64,000 nucleotides of DNA from Segatella copri DSM 18205 (GTDB lineage Bacteria; Bacteroidota; Bacteroidia; Bacteroidales; Bacteroidaceae), in assembly GCF_025151535.1 (NCBI RefSeq), contig NZ_CP102288.1:439501-503500 (forward strand), read 5' to 3'. Of the stretch, positions 16,653-26,669 are shown one piece after another. Both the position numbers and the translations under genes were made by a program. The first letter of the stretch is position 1, and the number at the start of each line of letters is the position of its first letter. The notes under the pieces were generated by a model. That model saw nothing but the letters and a program-made list of their open reading frames with translations. It had not been told where the DNA came from and searched no databases.

Positions 16653-19600
16653 TGATTTAACATATTTCTTTCCCTTAACGACAACTACGCCATGATAACC
16701 TTCTCCAACACGCTGACCGTTAAGATTATATATAGCATTATCTTTTTCAGATTCTCTGGAAAGACCTAATACCGGAACAATAGTAGCAAGGCCTCCAACA
16801 AGCGTTATCTCCTCACCTGCATTAGTTGGAATATCATAGAGATAAGTATCCGGAAGCGTAGTGGCAGGAATCTTACTTGCATCCTTGACTATAGGCTCCG
16901 GCATGCCGTAAGGCTGCATCAAAGAATTGGTATTATTGCCTTCTGCTACAGAAAGAGCTGTACCATCGGCATTTGTCAATGGTGTTGCAGTACGCAGACG
17001 TAAGTTTCCGCCGACAGTAGACTTCACTGCAAGCTTCTCTATCTTGCCGTCAACCCATTTCATATCTGTCACCACAAATCCGCCACGGGCACACAGTCCT
17101 TTCACTTCGCCACCGGCTTTCCATTCCGTAGGCAATGCAGGAAGAACATGCAAGAAGCCGGCATGTGACTGCACAAGCATCTCTGCTATAGCTGCAGTAG
17201 CTCCGAAGTTTCCGTCAATCTGGAATGGAGGATGGGCATCAAACATATTTGCATACGAGCCGCCGTCGGAAGAAGCGATTGTCACATTAGGGTCGAGCAG
17301 GACAAGCTGGTTCTTAAGAATCTTCATGGCATGGTCTCCATCAAGCATACGTGCCCACATGGCTTCCTTCCATCCCATCGACCATCCGCGGGCAGCATCG
17401 CCACGTCCGACAAGACTCTTGTGTACTGCCTGATAAAGTGTAGCGTTTTCGTATGGAGAAACCTGATTGCCAGGATAAGCGCCCCAGAGATGAGACAGAT
17501 GACGATGAGACGAATTCTCTTTATCCCAGTCTTCCTGCCATTCCTGTACCTGTCCGTATTGACCAATCTTCCATGGAGTAATCTGTGCCTTCAGAGCATC
17601 AAGAGCATCTGCGAAATCCGCATCCTTATCAAGAGCACGAGCTGCAAGAGCTGTATTCTTCAACAAGTCATAGACCATCTCGTTATCCATGGCAACTCCT
17701 CCGAAAAGGGCAATGTTTGCAGTTTTACCGTCAGGCTTGGTATAAGAGCCTATACCAGGATGATTCTCCGGTGAGTTGCTCGGACAAACAACCATATACC
17801 CTGTATTCGGATCCTTCACAAGAAAATCCTGGAAGAATTCTGCCGCTCCCTTCATTATAGGATAGACCTCTGCAAGATATGTCTTGTCGCCAGAGAAGAG
17901 ATAACGCTCCCAAAGGTGAGAGCAGAACCATGCGTTACATGTAGGCCATACTCCTACGGTGCCATTGTCTACCGCACCTGTCGTACGCCAAATATCTGTA
18001 TTATGATGTAAAGCCCATCCACGTGCGCCATACATCTTCTTAGCTGTTTCCGCACCTGTAACACTTACATCCTTGACCATCTCGACAAACGGCTCATGGC
18101 ATTCTGCAAGATTTGTGACTTCTGCAGGCCAGTAGTTCATCTCAACATTGATATTTGATGTGTATTTCGAATCCCAAGCCGGATACTGACGCGCATCAGG
18201 ATTCCAGATGCCCTGCAGATTAGCTGGCTGTGTGCCTGGTTGTGAAGAAGATATGAGCAGGTAACGTCCAAACTGGAAGTAGTTGGCTGCCAACTGAGGA
18301 TCAGAAGTCTTATGGAACTCCTTTATACGCTGTTCCGTGTTCTTGGACTCCTGTGTAGCATTACCTGCAAGAGTCAGGTCCACACGGTCAAACTGTGCCC
18401 TGTAGACAGATTCATGATCCGAAAGCGTTGTAACATAATCTTTCTTGCTGTTCTCGTAAGCTTCCAGATAGGCAAGAGCTGATGCACTTGCATCACCGCT
18501 TACATCATCATATTTCTTGAAATTAGTGGCTTGCGAAATAATGATTGTAGCGTATGTAGCACCTGTCACATTAAGACGCGGAGCATTTGTAGCGGCTCCC
18601 ACTGTTCCCTGAGCATAGATATTGACATTGTCGTTTGTAATAGTGCCGTCAGTGTCCACAATACGCAGATAAGTACAAAGGTTGAGCTTGTTTTCCACAT
18701 TCTCACACTTGTCACGTGCCGGTCCCATCGTTGCCTTGACAGTATGCTCGTCATAGAGGACGTTAGACGTGAGCTTCTCTATATTCGACTTATTACAACC
18801 GGCATAAGCCACATTGAAGTCGAGTTTACCTTTCTGGTCCGCTTCAAGACGCACCACTGTGACATTATCCTTGAAAGAAGTGAATACTGTACGCTTATAC
18901 CCTACACCTTTCACATGATACTCCACATTGCTTGTTGCTGTATTCATATCAAGATAGCGAACATAGCCTTGTGCATCAACAGCATCCGAAGTCTGTGCAC
19001 TTTCCATATCATCGAAACGCTGTCCCGGGAAGCCAAGCAAGACAACACCTGCTGCACGATAACTTGCTCCATGCGAGCCTTGCGACATCCAGTTCGTAAC
19101 TGCAAGATTCTGTACCGAAGCATAATCTTTATTGAAGATGCCTTGCTGTACTTCTCTGAGTACTCCAAAAGCATTTGCATTATAGTTCGTGTTCGGTCCC
19201 TGGTCCCAGAATGTATCTTCGTTGAGCTGGAGCGTATCGCATGCGACACTACCGGAGTGCATAACACCAAGACGACCGTTTCCCAACGGTAGAGCTTCTT
19301 CCCAATAGCCTGCTGGCTTGTTGTACCACAAATGATTCTTGCTTTCTATTGTAGGAGCAGGTATCGGATTGGTATCGGCGGTGATGAAACTGAACGTCAA
19401 GGCTTTCGCAAGCACATTTCCAGAAAGGTCACTTACTGTATTTGCCGGTAGCTCAAAGTTATACTTCGCACTTTTGTCAAGAGCAGAATAGCTGAAACGA
19501 ATTACATTGCCGTTTACTGTTGGAGCAAGCTTGACAACACTGTTTGTATTTGCATTCGTAAGCGTTGCCTCTGCCCCATCCGCCACATGCACACTCTCGT

Positions 19601-20378
19601 CAAAGTTCAAAGCAATGGTTCCTGTTGTCACGACATTATCCTCATTATCCTTTGGACGGCTTGATACGAATGCCGGTGCTTCATTGTCGTCAGCAAGCAC
19701 CTTTACATATTTCAGATTGTAATTGCTATTCTTCGTGGCACTGACAATAAAGAGTCTCACTATGACATTCTCCTTATTGTCGGCATCAAGAGAGTAAACA
19801 GCATCATTATATTTATTCCAATGACTGCCGCTGACATAGTCATCAAGTGTTGTCCATGTCGTCCCTCCATCAACGGAATACGCCACACCAAAATGTGTGG
19901 AGCTACTTGAGCCGTCGCCTATAGCGAAATTAAGTTTCACGTTGTTCAGGTTTACAGTAGGGAAATTCACTTCGAAATATTGGTCATGTGTTGAGGCATC
20001 ACCATAGTTTTCCTTTTGTGTAAATTTATCTATCGAAGCTGTGTTCAGACGCAAGACATAGCTGTCCTTACTTTGCTTTACCTCCCACTTACCGTCACTT
20101 GTCTTCAGCGAAAGCTTATAGTTGGTCCGTACTCCAGAACATGTGTTCGGCAGAAACACCGGTTGTTTACTTTTCCATGCGGTATTGCTTATCGCCTGCC
20201 ATCCGCTGCCATCCGGAGTGTAGGTCACAACAGTTCCGCTGCTTGAGCTTTCCCATCCCTCTGAGAACACCCATGACGCAACAGCTGTCTGTTGCGCATG
20301 GCTGATAACAGGATTCGCAAAGGTAAAAGCCAAAAGCATCAGAGCCACATGGAATAAATGACTCATCATTCTTTTCAT
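16638..20378 (-). CDS. GH95-family alpha-L-fucosidase/alpha-L-galactosidase with N-terminal accessory modules
   Basis: 1246 residues. Signal peptide (1-28), a discoidin/sandwich-like module (about 30-230), an Ig-like module (about 232-335, [11 protein letters not shown]) and a GH95 region (about 350-1150, starting [20 protein letters not shown]). Residues that match the GH95 active site are NINVEMNYW near 740 (paired Asn), CPSNSPEN near 861 (Glu) and FQIDGNFG near 1050 (Asp). GH95 enzymes release terminal alpha-1,2-L-fucose or alpha-L-galactose; in this locus the target could be a pectin side chain. The C-terminal tail runs IYNLNGQRV to KGKKYVK, and the last residues (SLESR) and the TAA come from the end of the IS remnant at 16449-16652. 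A second remnant separates the start from its apparent promoter. Confidence 0.88.
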   Translation of the reverse strand: MKRMMSHLFHVALMLLAFTFANPVISHAQQTAVASWVFSEGWESSSSGTVVTYTPDGSGWQAISNTAWKSKQPVFLPNTCSGVRTNYKLSLKTSDGKWEVKQSKDSYVLRLNTASIDKFTQKENYGDASTHDQYFEVNFPTVNLNNVKLNFAIGDGSSSSTHFGVAYSVDGGTTWTTLDDYVSGSHWNKYNDAVYSLDADNKENVIVRLFIVSATKNSNYNLKYVKVLADDNEAPAFVSSRPKDNEDNVVTTGTIALNFDESVHVADGAEATLTNANTNSVVKLAPTVNGNVIRFSYSALDKSAKYNFELPANTVSDLSGNVLAKALTFSFITADTNPIPAPTIESKNHLWYNKPAGYWEEALPLGNGRLGVMHSGSVACDTLQLNEDTFWDQGPNTNYNANAFGVLREVQQGIFNKDYASVQNLAVTNWMSQGSHGASYRAAGVVLLGFPGQRFDDMESAQTSDAVDAQGYVRYLDMNTATSNVEYHVKGVGYKRTVFTSFKDNVTVVRLEADQKGKLDFNVAYAGCNKSNIEKLTSNVLYDEHTVKATMGPARDKCENVENKLNLCTYLRIVDTDGTITNDNVNIYAQGTVGAATNAPRLNVTGATYATIIISQATNFKKYDDVSGDASASALAYLEAYENSKKDYVTTLSDHESVYRAQFDRVDLTLAGNATQESKNTEQRIKEFHKTSDPQLAANYFQFGRYLLISSSQPGTQPANLQGIWNPDARQYPAWDSKYTSNINVEMNYWPAEVTNLAECHEPFVEMVKDVSVTGAETAKKMYGARGWALHHNTDIWRTTGAVDNGTVGVWPTCNAWFCSHLWERYLFSGDKTYLAEVYPIMKGAAEFFQDFLVKDPNTGYMVVCPSNSPENHPGIGSYTKPDGKTANIALFGGVAMDNEMVYDLLKNTALAARALDKDADFADALDALKAQITPWKIGQYGQVQEWQEDWDKENSSHRHLSHLWGAYPGNQVSPYENATLYQAVHKSLVGRGDAARGWSMGWKEAMWARMLDGDHAMKILKNQLVLLDPNVTIASSDGGSYANMFDAHPPFQIDGNFGATAAIAEMLVQSHAGFLHVLPALPTEWKAGGEVKGLCARGGFVVTDMKWVDGKIEKLAVKSTVGGNLRLRTATPLTNADGTALSVAEGNNTNSLMQPYGMPEPIVKDASKIPATTLPDTYLYDIPTNAGEEITLVGGLATIVPVLGLSRESEKDNAIYNLNGQRVGEGYHGVVVVKGKKYVKSLESR

Positions 20379-20409
20379 AATTTTACTTTTTAATTGTTTT
20401 TAGATTACA

Positions 20410-20894
20410 CTACCGTCCCGTTAAAGTGGACTAATCGTTCTTTGAAATCGTTGAAAATAAGTCTTTTATGAGCAGTTTCTAGAGTCAACGGACTTGAATT
20501 CGTAACTTTGCAGCCAAATACACGGCTGCGTTGACAGCCCAGCAGATAGCCGACCTCTACAAGAACCGTTGGCAGATAGAGCTGTTCTTCAAGTGGCTCA
20601 AGCAGCACCTCAAGATCAAAAAGTTCTGGGGAACTACCGAGAACGCTGTCAGAATACAGATAGCGGCTGCTATTACTGCCTACTGCCTTGTGGCGATTGT
20701 CCAGCACGATATGAAGTTGAAACGCTCGGCCTACGAGGTCTTGCAAATCCTCAGCATATCATTGACGGACAAAACACCGCTCAGGGAACTGTTCGATAAG
20801 ACTTATTCCAATGATGTCAAAGAGCAATTTGGTCCCCTCATTCCGGGGCTATTTGATTAATATTAAACTCGTCCCAATTTTAACGGGACACTAA
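20410..20894 (+). mobile_element. 485-bp IS4-type element remnant (right copy)
   Basis: Bounded by imperfect inverted repeats (left CTACCGTCCCGTTAAA, right reverse complement TTAGTGTCCCGTTAAA) and flanked by 8-bp direct repeats AGATTACA (20402-20409) and TGATTACA (20895-20902), seven of eight identical. The same two ends, in the same orientation, bound the 204-bp element at 16449-16652, so the GH95 gene is bracketed like the cargo of a composite transposon. Only the 3' end of the transposase remains. Confidence 0.8.
20531..20860 (+). pseudogene. IS4-family transposase, C-terminal fragment
   Basis: 109 codons ending LIPGLFD. The segment IADLYKNRWQIELFFKWLKQ contains the IS4-family YREK signature (Y-x2-R-x3-E-x6-K). 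The DDE N-terminal two thirds are absent and the open frame has only a TTG at its 5' end, so it is not functional. Confidence 0.85.
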
Positions 20895-20930
20895 TGATTA
20901 CATTTTTAAGTTTGTTGGTGCAAAAATACA

Positions 20931-20938
20931 CTTATTAT
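20931..20938 (-). promoter_or_regulatory. -7 box of the GH95 gene, now separated by the IS remnant
   Basis: The minus strand reads TATTTTTG, 36 bp outside the IS remnant. Without the 485-bp insertion and one duplicate target it would lie about 60 bp upstream of the GH95 start, a normal leader length. Confidence 0.55.
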
Positions 20939-20978
20939 TTTTATTTAAGGTATTTTTGTTTCGGTTTCGGTGCAAAAG

Positions 20979-20998
20979 TTACGTAATCGTTTTCGTAG
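20979..20998 (-). promoter_or_regulatory. Operator-like site, copy 3 of 3
   Basis: The minus strand reads ACGAAAACGATTACGTAA. The centre is 50.5 bp upstream of the -7 box at 20931-20938. It lies between the divergent GH95 and 21140 genes and could serve both (60 bp from the plus-strand -7 box). Confidence 0.5.
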
Positions 20999-21048
20999 TT
21001 TTAGTTCATTTTGGTTCATGTTTTTCTGAGATTCTCAAAATGATTTAT

Positions 21049-21056
21049 TATTTTTG
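21049..21056 (+). promoter_or_regulatory. -7 box for the secreted protein gene
   Basis: TATTTTTG on the plus strand, 84 bp before the ATG at 21140; no convincing -33 element is seen. Confidence 0.5.
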
Positions 21057-21139
21057 CCACCGAAATAAACTAGCAAATGAATCAAACTAAAATAAAGTTA
21101 TTCAACAACTATAATATATAAACTTAAAATAAAACGATT

Positions 21140-21841
21140 ATGAAGAAATTCTTTACTCTTATTGCAGCCGTAGCTTTGGCTGCTAGTGTTAATGCTCAGG
21201 GAACTTATGCTGTGCAGGTAGGTGACAAGGTAAATGCTGGTGATAAGATTACGTCAGTAAAAAATGTCACTTTGACTTATATGGAGAATGCTGGTACTGC
21301 TTTTGCAGATGGTAAGGCTATCGGTAATTGGGCTGATGGTGATTTCGGTGCTTATGTTTGTGGTAAGAACAGCGGTAAGTTGGTTTCTGGTGCTGAGCCT
21401 ACTGGCTGCGCTTACAAGTTTGAGACCACAAAAGCTGGTTCTTTAACAGTAGCAGTTCAATTGAATGCAACCAAGGGCTTCCATATCTTGGATGCAAATT
21501 TTGCAGAGGTAGCTCCTGCTTCTTATAATTTGCCTGCTGCTAAGGATGGTGCTTCTCAGGAGTTCACACTGAACGAGAAAAATGAAAATATTATTGCCGA
21601 AAAGTCTAATGGTATAGTAACCTTCAACGTTGCTGCTGGTGGTACATACTATGTGCTTGCTGCAGGTACTAAAATGGGCTTCTTTGGCTTTAAGTATACG
21701 ATAGGCACTGGCACCGGCATCTCTTCAGTAAATGCTGCTGCAGCCAAGAAGAATGGTAAGACCTATAATATGGCTGGTCAGGAGGTTTCTTCTTCTGCAA
21801 AGGGCTTGATTATCAAGAACGGTAAGAAGTATGTAAAGTAA
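21140..21841 (+). CDS. Secreted protein of unknown function with C-terminal sorting-like tail
   Basis: 233 residues with a signal peptide (1-19, ending VNA-Q). The body (about 20-180) is beta-rich and Gly/Ala-rich (LTVAVQLNATKGFHIL, GTYYVLAAGTKMGFFGFKY) and resembles the small N-terminal beta modules attached to pectic enzymes in this organism group, here free-standing. The tail (YNMAGQEVSSSAKGLIIKNG then KKYVK) resembles the tails of the GH95 and PL1 proteins next door. I recognise no catalytic motif. It is the only plus-strand gene in the locus and may bind glycan. A bidirectional terminator follows. Confidence 0.75.
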   Translation: MKKFFTLIAAVALAASVNAQGTYAVQVGDKVNAGDKITSVKNVTLTYMENAGTAFADGKAIGNWADGDFGAYVCGKNSGKLVSGAEPTGCAYKFETTKAGSLTVAVQLNATKGFHILDANFAEVAPASYNLPAAKDGASQEFTLNEKNENIIAEKSNGIVTFNVAAGGTYYVLAAGTKMGFFGFKYTIGTGTGISSVNAAAAKKNGKTYNMAGQEVSSSAKGLIIKNGKKYVK

Positions 21842-21859
21842 CAGATTGTATAAATAGAT

Positions 21860-21905
21860 AAAACAAAAGGGCATTCCCAAACATGGGGATGCCCTTTTTG
21901 TTTTA
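21860..21905. terminator. Bidirectional terminator between convergent genes
   Basis: AACAAAAGGGCAT / ATGCCCTTTTTGTT with CCC/GGGG near the loop. T-rich flanks are present in both directions, serving the gene at 21140 (+) and the pectate lyase (-). Confidence 0.75.
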
Positions 21906-21914
21906 TAAGAAGTT

Positions 21915-23735
21915 TTATTCCTTTATTACCTTATCCACTACGGTCTTTCCGTTCTTAAACAACATCTTGCGGACGTTGATTCCTTTTTGAGGAGCAGAAA
22001 GGAGGGTGCCGTTGAGGCTGTAATACTTTACTTCGGTTAATTCACTGGGATTGGAGGTGATGATCTGCGAGATGCCTGTAGGATTCTTCCATGCAGGATA
22101 GTATTCATCTACCTTGTTCTCTGCATCAGTATTGCCCTGCTTCATGATGTCCTCAACCAGTGAATTGGCGTAAACCTCAAGGTTGGTGTAGTACTCCTTG
22201 CTGTCAAGCGAGTAGGTGAGGGCATCTGAGGCATCGTTTGGATCTAAGCCGTTGGCAGTCTCCCATGCATCTGGAATGCCGTCCTTATCGGTGTCGAAGT
22301 CAGCAGGGCGAGTGCCCTTTCCGAAGTTTGCCTCGGTGTAGCCGTTTACATCTGATACCTTGTCGATGATGCCAGGTGAATTGGTGATGCTTCCCTTGTA
22401 CTTGGCTGTACCAGTCTTTGCCTCTTCCATGTAACGTGCATCAATCTCATCGCGGTAGAGAGAGGCACCGCTGTATGCCAGTACTTTACTGAATGATTCG
22501 GCAGCAGAGTGGGTGGTAACCTCTCCTGTTGGAGCAGGAACGTCCATCTTAATCTTGACACAAGACTTGCCGCTGATGGTTACATGGGCAACATTGTCAC
22601 CATAAAAGTTTTTTGCATCCGGACTGTAATATTCTCCGTTCAGGCTTGGAATGCCTTTGTCGTAGCTTATACCTTTCCAATCCTGATTCTTGGTAACAGA
22701 ACCCTTGGTGGTTTCGGTGGTGTTTCCGTTGATGAAGTAACGGCTGGTCATGTCGTATAACTCAGGATGATTCTTGTCGGAATTACTACTGGTAGATAAG
22801 GTAACCAGGGTGATACGTTCCTGGCTGCCACGTTCCTTGCCTGTGCTTACATCTACCTTGAGACCATTCAGAGTTGTTCCTGTAAGTCCCTGGCTAGGTC
22901 CAGCCTTGTAGTAATTGTTCACGATGTTGATCTGTCCACCGCCCGGACCTCCGTAGCAGGTACCTTGCGCATTGTACATCACGCAGTTGCGGAAGTCTAC
23001 GTTTTCTGCCTGCACGGTGTTCTTCCACTGGTAGGTATCGTAATCCTTGTTGCTGGTGTAGTCTGTCCATCCGTATCTTGCACCATTAAAACGTGGACCG
23101 CGGTTCATGAGATGACCTACGAAGTTGTGGTGGAAGCTGGCGAGCTTACCGCCCCAGATGCCTCCATAACCATGTGCTCCCTTAGAGTGACCCGGATTGG
23201 TGAGACTCTCGGCAACGGTACACCACTGCATGGTGAAATTGTTGTTGTCGTAGAATGAAGCTACCTCATCGATACTCCAGCTGAAGGAACAGTGGTCGAA
23301 GATGATGCCGGTCTTGTTGCGCTGCCAGGTAGCATCTGCACCGTCATTGATGTTCTTTTCCTCTCCGCGGCGTATGCGGAGGAAACGGATGATGTTGTTG
23401 TTGCCCGGTTGAACGGTGTAATATCTGAGGGTGATGCCCGGAGATGGGGCAGTCTGTCCGAGGATGGTGATGTTGTCACCTATCTTGAGATCAGACTTCA
23501 GGGCGATAACGCCAGCCACATCGAAGACAATGATTCTATTACCCGTTTTGACAGCCTCTCTGAAAGAACCAGTTCCGCTGTCATTGAGATTGGTTACGTG
23601 TACTACTTTTCCGCCTCTTCCGCCGGTTACGTATCTTCCGTGACCTTCTGCGCCCGGAAAGGCAGGAGCTTGTGCCAAAGCAGCAGCACTCATGAGTGCT
23701 GCTGCCATTGTTGTGAATATTTTCTTGTTATTCAT
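21915..23735 (-). CDS. Secreted pectate lyase (PL1)
   Basis: 606 residues with a signal peptide (1-21). The start of the mature protein (APAFPGAEGHGRYVTGGRGG then KVVHVTNLNDSGTGSFREA) is the hallmark of Bacteroidota PL1 lyases. The parallel beta-helix follows; HNFVGHLMNRGPRF near 200-210 is a good candidate for the catalytic Arg region. DTDKDGIPDAWE near 470 is a calcium-binding thrombospondin-3-like loop. The C-terminus (VKYYSLNGTLLSAPQKGINV) is a sorting-like tail. It cleaves de-esterified homogalacturonan by beta-elimination, giving the unsaturated ends that the GH105 domain next door could remove. A 31-bp gap to the GH28-GH105 gene suggests co-transcription. Confidence 0.92.
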   Translation of the reverse strand: MNNKKIFTTMAAALMSAAALAQAPAFPGAEGHGRYVTGGRGGKVVHVTNLNDSGTGSFREAVKTGNRIIVFDVAGVIALKSDLKIGDNITILGQTAPSPGITLRYYTVQPGNNNIIRFLRIRRGEEKNINDGADATWQRNKTGIIFDHCSFSWSIDEVASFYDNNNFTMQWCTVAESLTNPGHSKGAHGYGGIWGGKLASFHHNFVGHLMNRGPRFNGARYGWTDYTSNKDYDTYQWKNTVQAENVDFRNCVMYNAQGTCYGGPGGGQINIVNNYYKAGPSQGLTGTTLNGLKVDVSTGKERGSQERITLVTLSTSSNSDKNHPELYDMTSRYFINGNTTETTKGSVTKNQDWKGISYDKGIPSLNGEYYSPDAKNFYGDNVAHVTISGKSCVKIKMDVPAPTGEVTTHSAAESFSKVLAYSGASLYRDEIDARYMEEAKTGTAKYKGSITNSPGIIDKVSDVNGYTEANFGKGTRPADFDTDKDGIPDAWETANGLDPNDASDALTYSLDSKEYYTNLEVYANSLVEDIMKQGNTDAENKVDEYYPAWKNPTGISQIITSNPSELTEVKYYSLNGTLLSAPQKGINVRKMLFKNGKTVVDKVIKE

Positions 23736-23766
23736 TTTTAAAATGATGTATTCAAATCTTAGCAGT

Positions 23767-26388
23767 TTACTTATTCAGTCCCTGCATTTCCATTTCCAGA
23801 CTAGCCCAGATGAAAGGACCTACGCCCTTGGCATCATTGTCGCGGATTGGCTCGCTCATGTAATAGTCGAAGCTGCCGTCGCGCTTGAAGTTTGGCTTCT
23901 TGACGTATGGACCAGGGCCAGGACCGAGTCCGCTGACAGCACAGCAGCGGGTAAGGCTGATGGTCTTGTCAGGATTTACCTGGATGAAGTTGTTCAGGAT
24001 TCCCTCATAAGCCTTGATACCTGCTTCCTGATATTCCTTGCCGAGGTATCCCTTGCGGTAACCCTTGAGGAGAACATAGGCAAACATGCTTGAAGCGGTG
24101 CTCTCGAGGTAGTTGCGAGGATCCTTTACGTCCATTACATCGTACCATACCCCCGTCTTCTTATCCTGATATTTCACCACGCTCTTCATTGCCTTATTTA
24201 ATAAGGTGATGATTTCGCCGCGGCGAGCATAATCTTCTGGAATGGCATCGAGGCATTCGGTCATTGCCATGACGTACCATCCGAGGGCTCTTGCCCAGGT
24301 ATGCTGGCTCTTTCCGTCTTCCTTGTTTGCCCAGAACTGGCTGTGGGTCTCGTCCCATGCATGTTTCCAGAGTTGGGTCTTCTCATCGTAGGTACGCAGG
24401 TCGGTCTTCACAATCTGGTCTACCGCATCGTCGAGAATCTTCTTCGCCTTCTTTGGCTTGAGGTTCTGTACAGCGTAGTTGCAGTAGAAAGGCAGACCCA
24501 TGAAGATGCCGTCGAGCCATACCTGGTTGGCGTAAATAGCCTTGTGCCAGTAAACGCCTTCCTTGGTGCGAGGCTGGTTCTGCAGCTGCTTGAAGAGCGT
24601 CTTCAGCGCCAGTTCGCTGCTCTTGCTAGGGAAGAGGTTGTGCATGCGGAGGATGAACTTCGCTGTGCGCACATTGTCGAGGTTGAAGTCCTCATATTTG
24701 TAGCCTGTGATGTTTCCCTTCTCGTCAATCATCTTGGCAGGATATTCTTTCAGGTAGTTGATGATTGCCTCGTTGTTGGCTTCGGCATCAGCTCCCTTGA
24801 AGGTGCTCTTTCCGCCTTTGTAATGGAGGTAGGTGTCGAGCATACCTTCCATCTCAATGCCCATTACGTAGCTCCACTTTGGCTTCTTGCTGAAGTCGAG
24901 CAGGTAAGACTGAGGCACGCGCTGCATCTCGCTGTGGGTGAGCCACTCTGAGTAGGTCTGGTAAGGACGGTCTTCCTTGTTGAGAACCAGTGAACCATTG
25001 ATGATGAGGTTGTCGAACTTCACGTTTCTTGTCTTGCCGGTAACCTTGGTAGGCTGCTTGATGACACCGTCGAACTTACAGTTTTTTACATGGATGTCGT
25101 ATACGTTTTCTACTTTGTTTCCACCGATGATGAGCACACCGTAGTTGCTCTTCTGGCAGGTAACATCTTCCATGCTCACGTTGCGCACGGTAGGTTCAAA
25201 TCCGCGGTAGCAAGCCTCTCTTGGCTCATAGTCGAGGTTGATTTTGAGTACGGCTTCCTTACACTGTCCTACGGTAACCTTGCGCATGTGGATGTTCTGG
25301 ATGAGTCCGCCGCGGCAGTTGTTGGTCTTGATGCGGAGGATGCGCTCCAGATGAGGAGAGTCCATCTCGCAGTTCTCGGCGTATACATTCTCGCATCCGC
25401 CTGAAATCTCAGAACCGATGACTACGCCACCGTGTCCGTCTTCCATGCGACAGTTGCGGATGATGATATTCTTAGATGGTTTGTTCCAAAGACGACCGTC
25501 GTTGTTTCGTCCGCTCTTGATGGCGATGCAGTCGTCGCCGGTGTGGAAGATACAGTTCTGAATGAGTACATTCTCGCATGCTTCAGGGTCGCATCCGTCT
25601 CCGTTAGGTCCTTCGTTCCAAACGGTTACGCCGTCTACCGTGATGTCCTTGCAGAGCAGAGGGTGCATCACCCAGAAAGGCGAATTGATCATCTTTACGT
25701 CCTTGATGAGAATGCGCTCAGAGCGTACGAAGTTGACGAGCTGAGGGCGGAGACCCTGTCCCATACCGAACTTGCGCTCATCGAAAGGCACACCGTTTTC
25801 TGCCATTTTCTGCAGTCTGGCGCGGGAGCCCATCTTCTGGTGTTCCTTGGTTACGCCCTCCTTGTATCCGAAGTAAGGATTGCCGTTCCACTGCCACCAT
25901 GTATCATTGTTGCCGCCTCCGTCGATGGTACCTTTACCGGTAATGGCGATGTCGGAAACCTTGTAGGCGTAGATGCATGGAGAGTAGTTCCAGCATGCCA
26001 ATCCTTCCCATGCGGTGCGAACTAGCGGATAGAGTTTTGGCTCAAAGGCAAACTGCAGTACGGCACCTTCTTCGAGGTTCAGTTCTACGAAGCTCTTCAT
26101 CTCAATGGCTCCTGTGCGCCAGGTACCCTTCGGTATGACGATGGTACCGCCACCTTTCTTAGAGACGAGGGCGATGAGTTTGTTGATTGCCTTCTGGTTC
26201 TGTGCAGCCGAAGCGTTCTGCTTGGCTCCATAGGCAGAAATTACATACTTCTTGGTTGCCTGCTTGATATTAGGCAACTGTATGCTCTGTTCAATGCGCT
26301 GATATTCAGCATCGTTCCATCCGTCGGCCCAAGCGCAGGCTGGGATGAGAAGCAGAGCAACGAGTAAGGTCTTAAAGAATTTCTTCAT
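23767..26388 (-). CDS. GH28 polygalacturonase fused to GH105 unsaturated (rhamno)galacturonyl hydrolase
   Basis: 873 residues with a signal peptide (1-21). The GH28 beta-helix (about 45-450) shows all four family motifs: NGDGCD near 258, TGDDC near 283, GHGG near 318 and RIKT near 348. The GH105 (alpha/alpha)6 part (about 500-873) shows VWLDGIFMGLPF near 617 and WARALGWYVMAM near 697, which carry the conserved acidic and aromatic residues of YteR-type enzymes. GH28 hydrolyses alpha-1,4-galacturonan; GH105 removes the 4,5-unsaturated uronic acid left by lyases. One secreted polypeptide thus covers both reactions. It leads the PL1 gene. Confidence 0.93.
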   Translation of the reverse strand: MKKFFKTLLVALLLIPACAWADGWNDAEYQRIEQSIQLPNIKQATKKYVISAYGAKQNASAAQNQKAINKLIALVSKKGGGTIVIPKGTWRTGAIEMKSFVELNLEEGAVLQFAFEPKLYPLVRTAWEGLACWNYSPCIYAYKVSDIAITGKGTIDGGGNNDTWWQWNGNPYFGYKEGVTKEHQKMGSRARLQKMAENGVPFDERKFGMGQGLRPQLVNFVRSERILIKDVKMINSPFWVMHPLLCKDITVDGVTVWNEGPNGDGCDPEACENVLIQNCIFHTGDDCIAIKSGRNNDGRLWNKPSKNIIIRNCRMEDGHGGVVIGSEISGGCENVYAENCEMDSPHLERILRIKTNNCRGGLIQNIHMRKVTVGQCKEAVLKINLDYEPREACYRGFEPTVRNVSMEDVTCQKSNYGVLIIGGNKVENVYDIHVKNCKFDGVIKQPTKVTGKTRNVKFDNLIINGSLVLNKEDRPYQTYSEWLTHSEMQRVPQSYLLDFSKKPKWSYVMGIEMEGMLDTYLHYKGGKSTFKGADAEANNEAIINYLKEYPAKMIDEKGNITGYKYEDFNLDNVRTAKFILRMHNLFPSKSSELALKTLFKQLQNQPRTKEGVYWHKAIYANQVWLDGIFMGLPFYCNYAVQNLKPKKAKKILDDAVDQIVKTDLRTYDEKTQLWKHAWDETHSQFWANKEDGKSQHTWARALGWYVMAMTECLDAIPEDYARRGEIITLLNKAMKSVVKYQDKKTGVWYDVMDVKDPRNYLESTASSMFAYVLLKGYRKGYLGKEYQEAGIKAYEGILNNFIQVNPDKTISLTRCCAVSGLGPGPGPYVKKPNFKRDGSFDYYMSEPIRDNDAKGVGPFIWASLEMEMQGLNK

Positions 26389-26485
26389 TGTCTTTGTTCT
26401 AGTTTTATGATTATTTGTATTTATTTATTTGTATGAATCTGTTTATTCGTTTGTTTGTTTGGGTTTGATGTTTAACACATCGGTG

Positions 26486-26493
26486 CAAAGTTA
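26486..26493 (-). promoter_or_regulatory. -7 box of the GH28-GH105 / PL1 transcript
   Basis: The minus strand reads TAACTTTG about 98 bp upstream of the start. The three-copy operator motif of the locus is not seen here. Confidence 0.5.
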
Positions 26494-26555
26494 CGAATTT
26501 TATTTGGAAAACAGGTACTGGTAATGTTAAAATTAAATGTTTTTGCAAAAAAAAG

Positions 26556-26587
26556 TTTGGTGTTTTCAAAATAAATTGTTATCTTTG
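26556..26587 (+). promoter_or_regulatory. Promoter of the ECF sigma factor gene
   Basis: TTTG (26556-26559), a 20-bp spacer, then TATCTTTG (26580-26587). This is a full match to the housekeeping Bacteroidota promoter, 82 bp before the ATG. Confidence 0.7.
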
Positions 26588-26669
26588 CAACGATATTTAA
26601 CATTATTAACGCAATAAATACTGGGTAGCCTATTGGATAGACATTTACTTAATAAATAAGATTAAGAAA

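Noticed and set aside
18531..19292. A 253-codon plus-strand open frame inside the GH95 gene
   Set aside because: Antisense to well-supported GH95 coding sequence, with abnormal His/Cys/Ile content.
16449..20894. An active composite transposon carrying GH95
   Set aside because: Both flanking elements have lost most of the transposase, and no target duplication brackets the whole unit; only the right copy has its own near-duplication.
26520..26550. A fourth copy of the pectin operator upstream of the GH28-GH105 gene
   Set aside because: AAATGTTTTTGC resembles the core loosely but lacks the central CG and is at a different distance from the -7 box.
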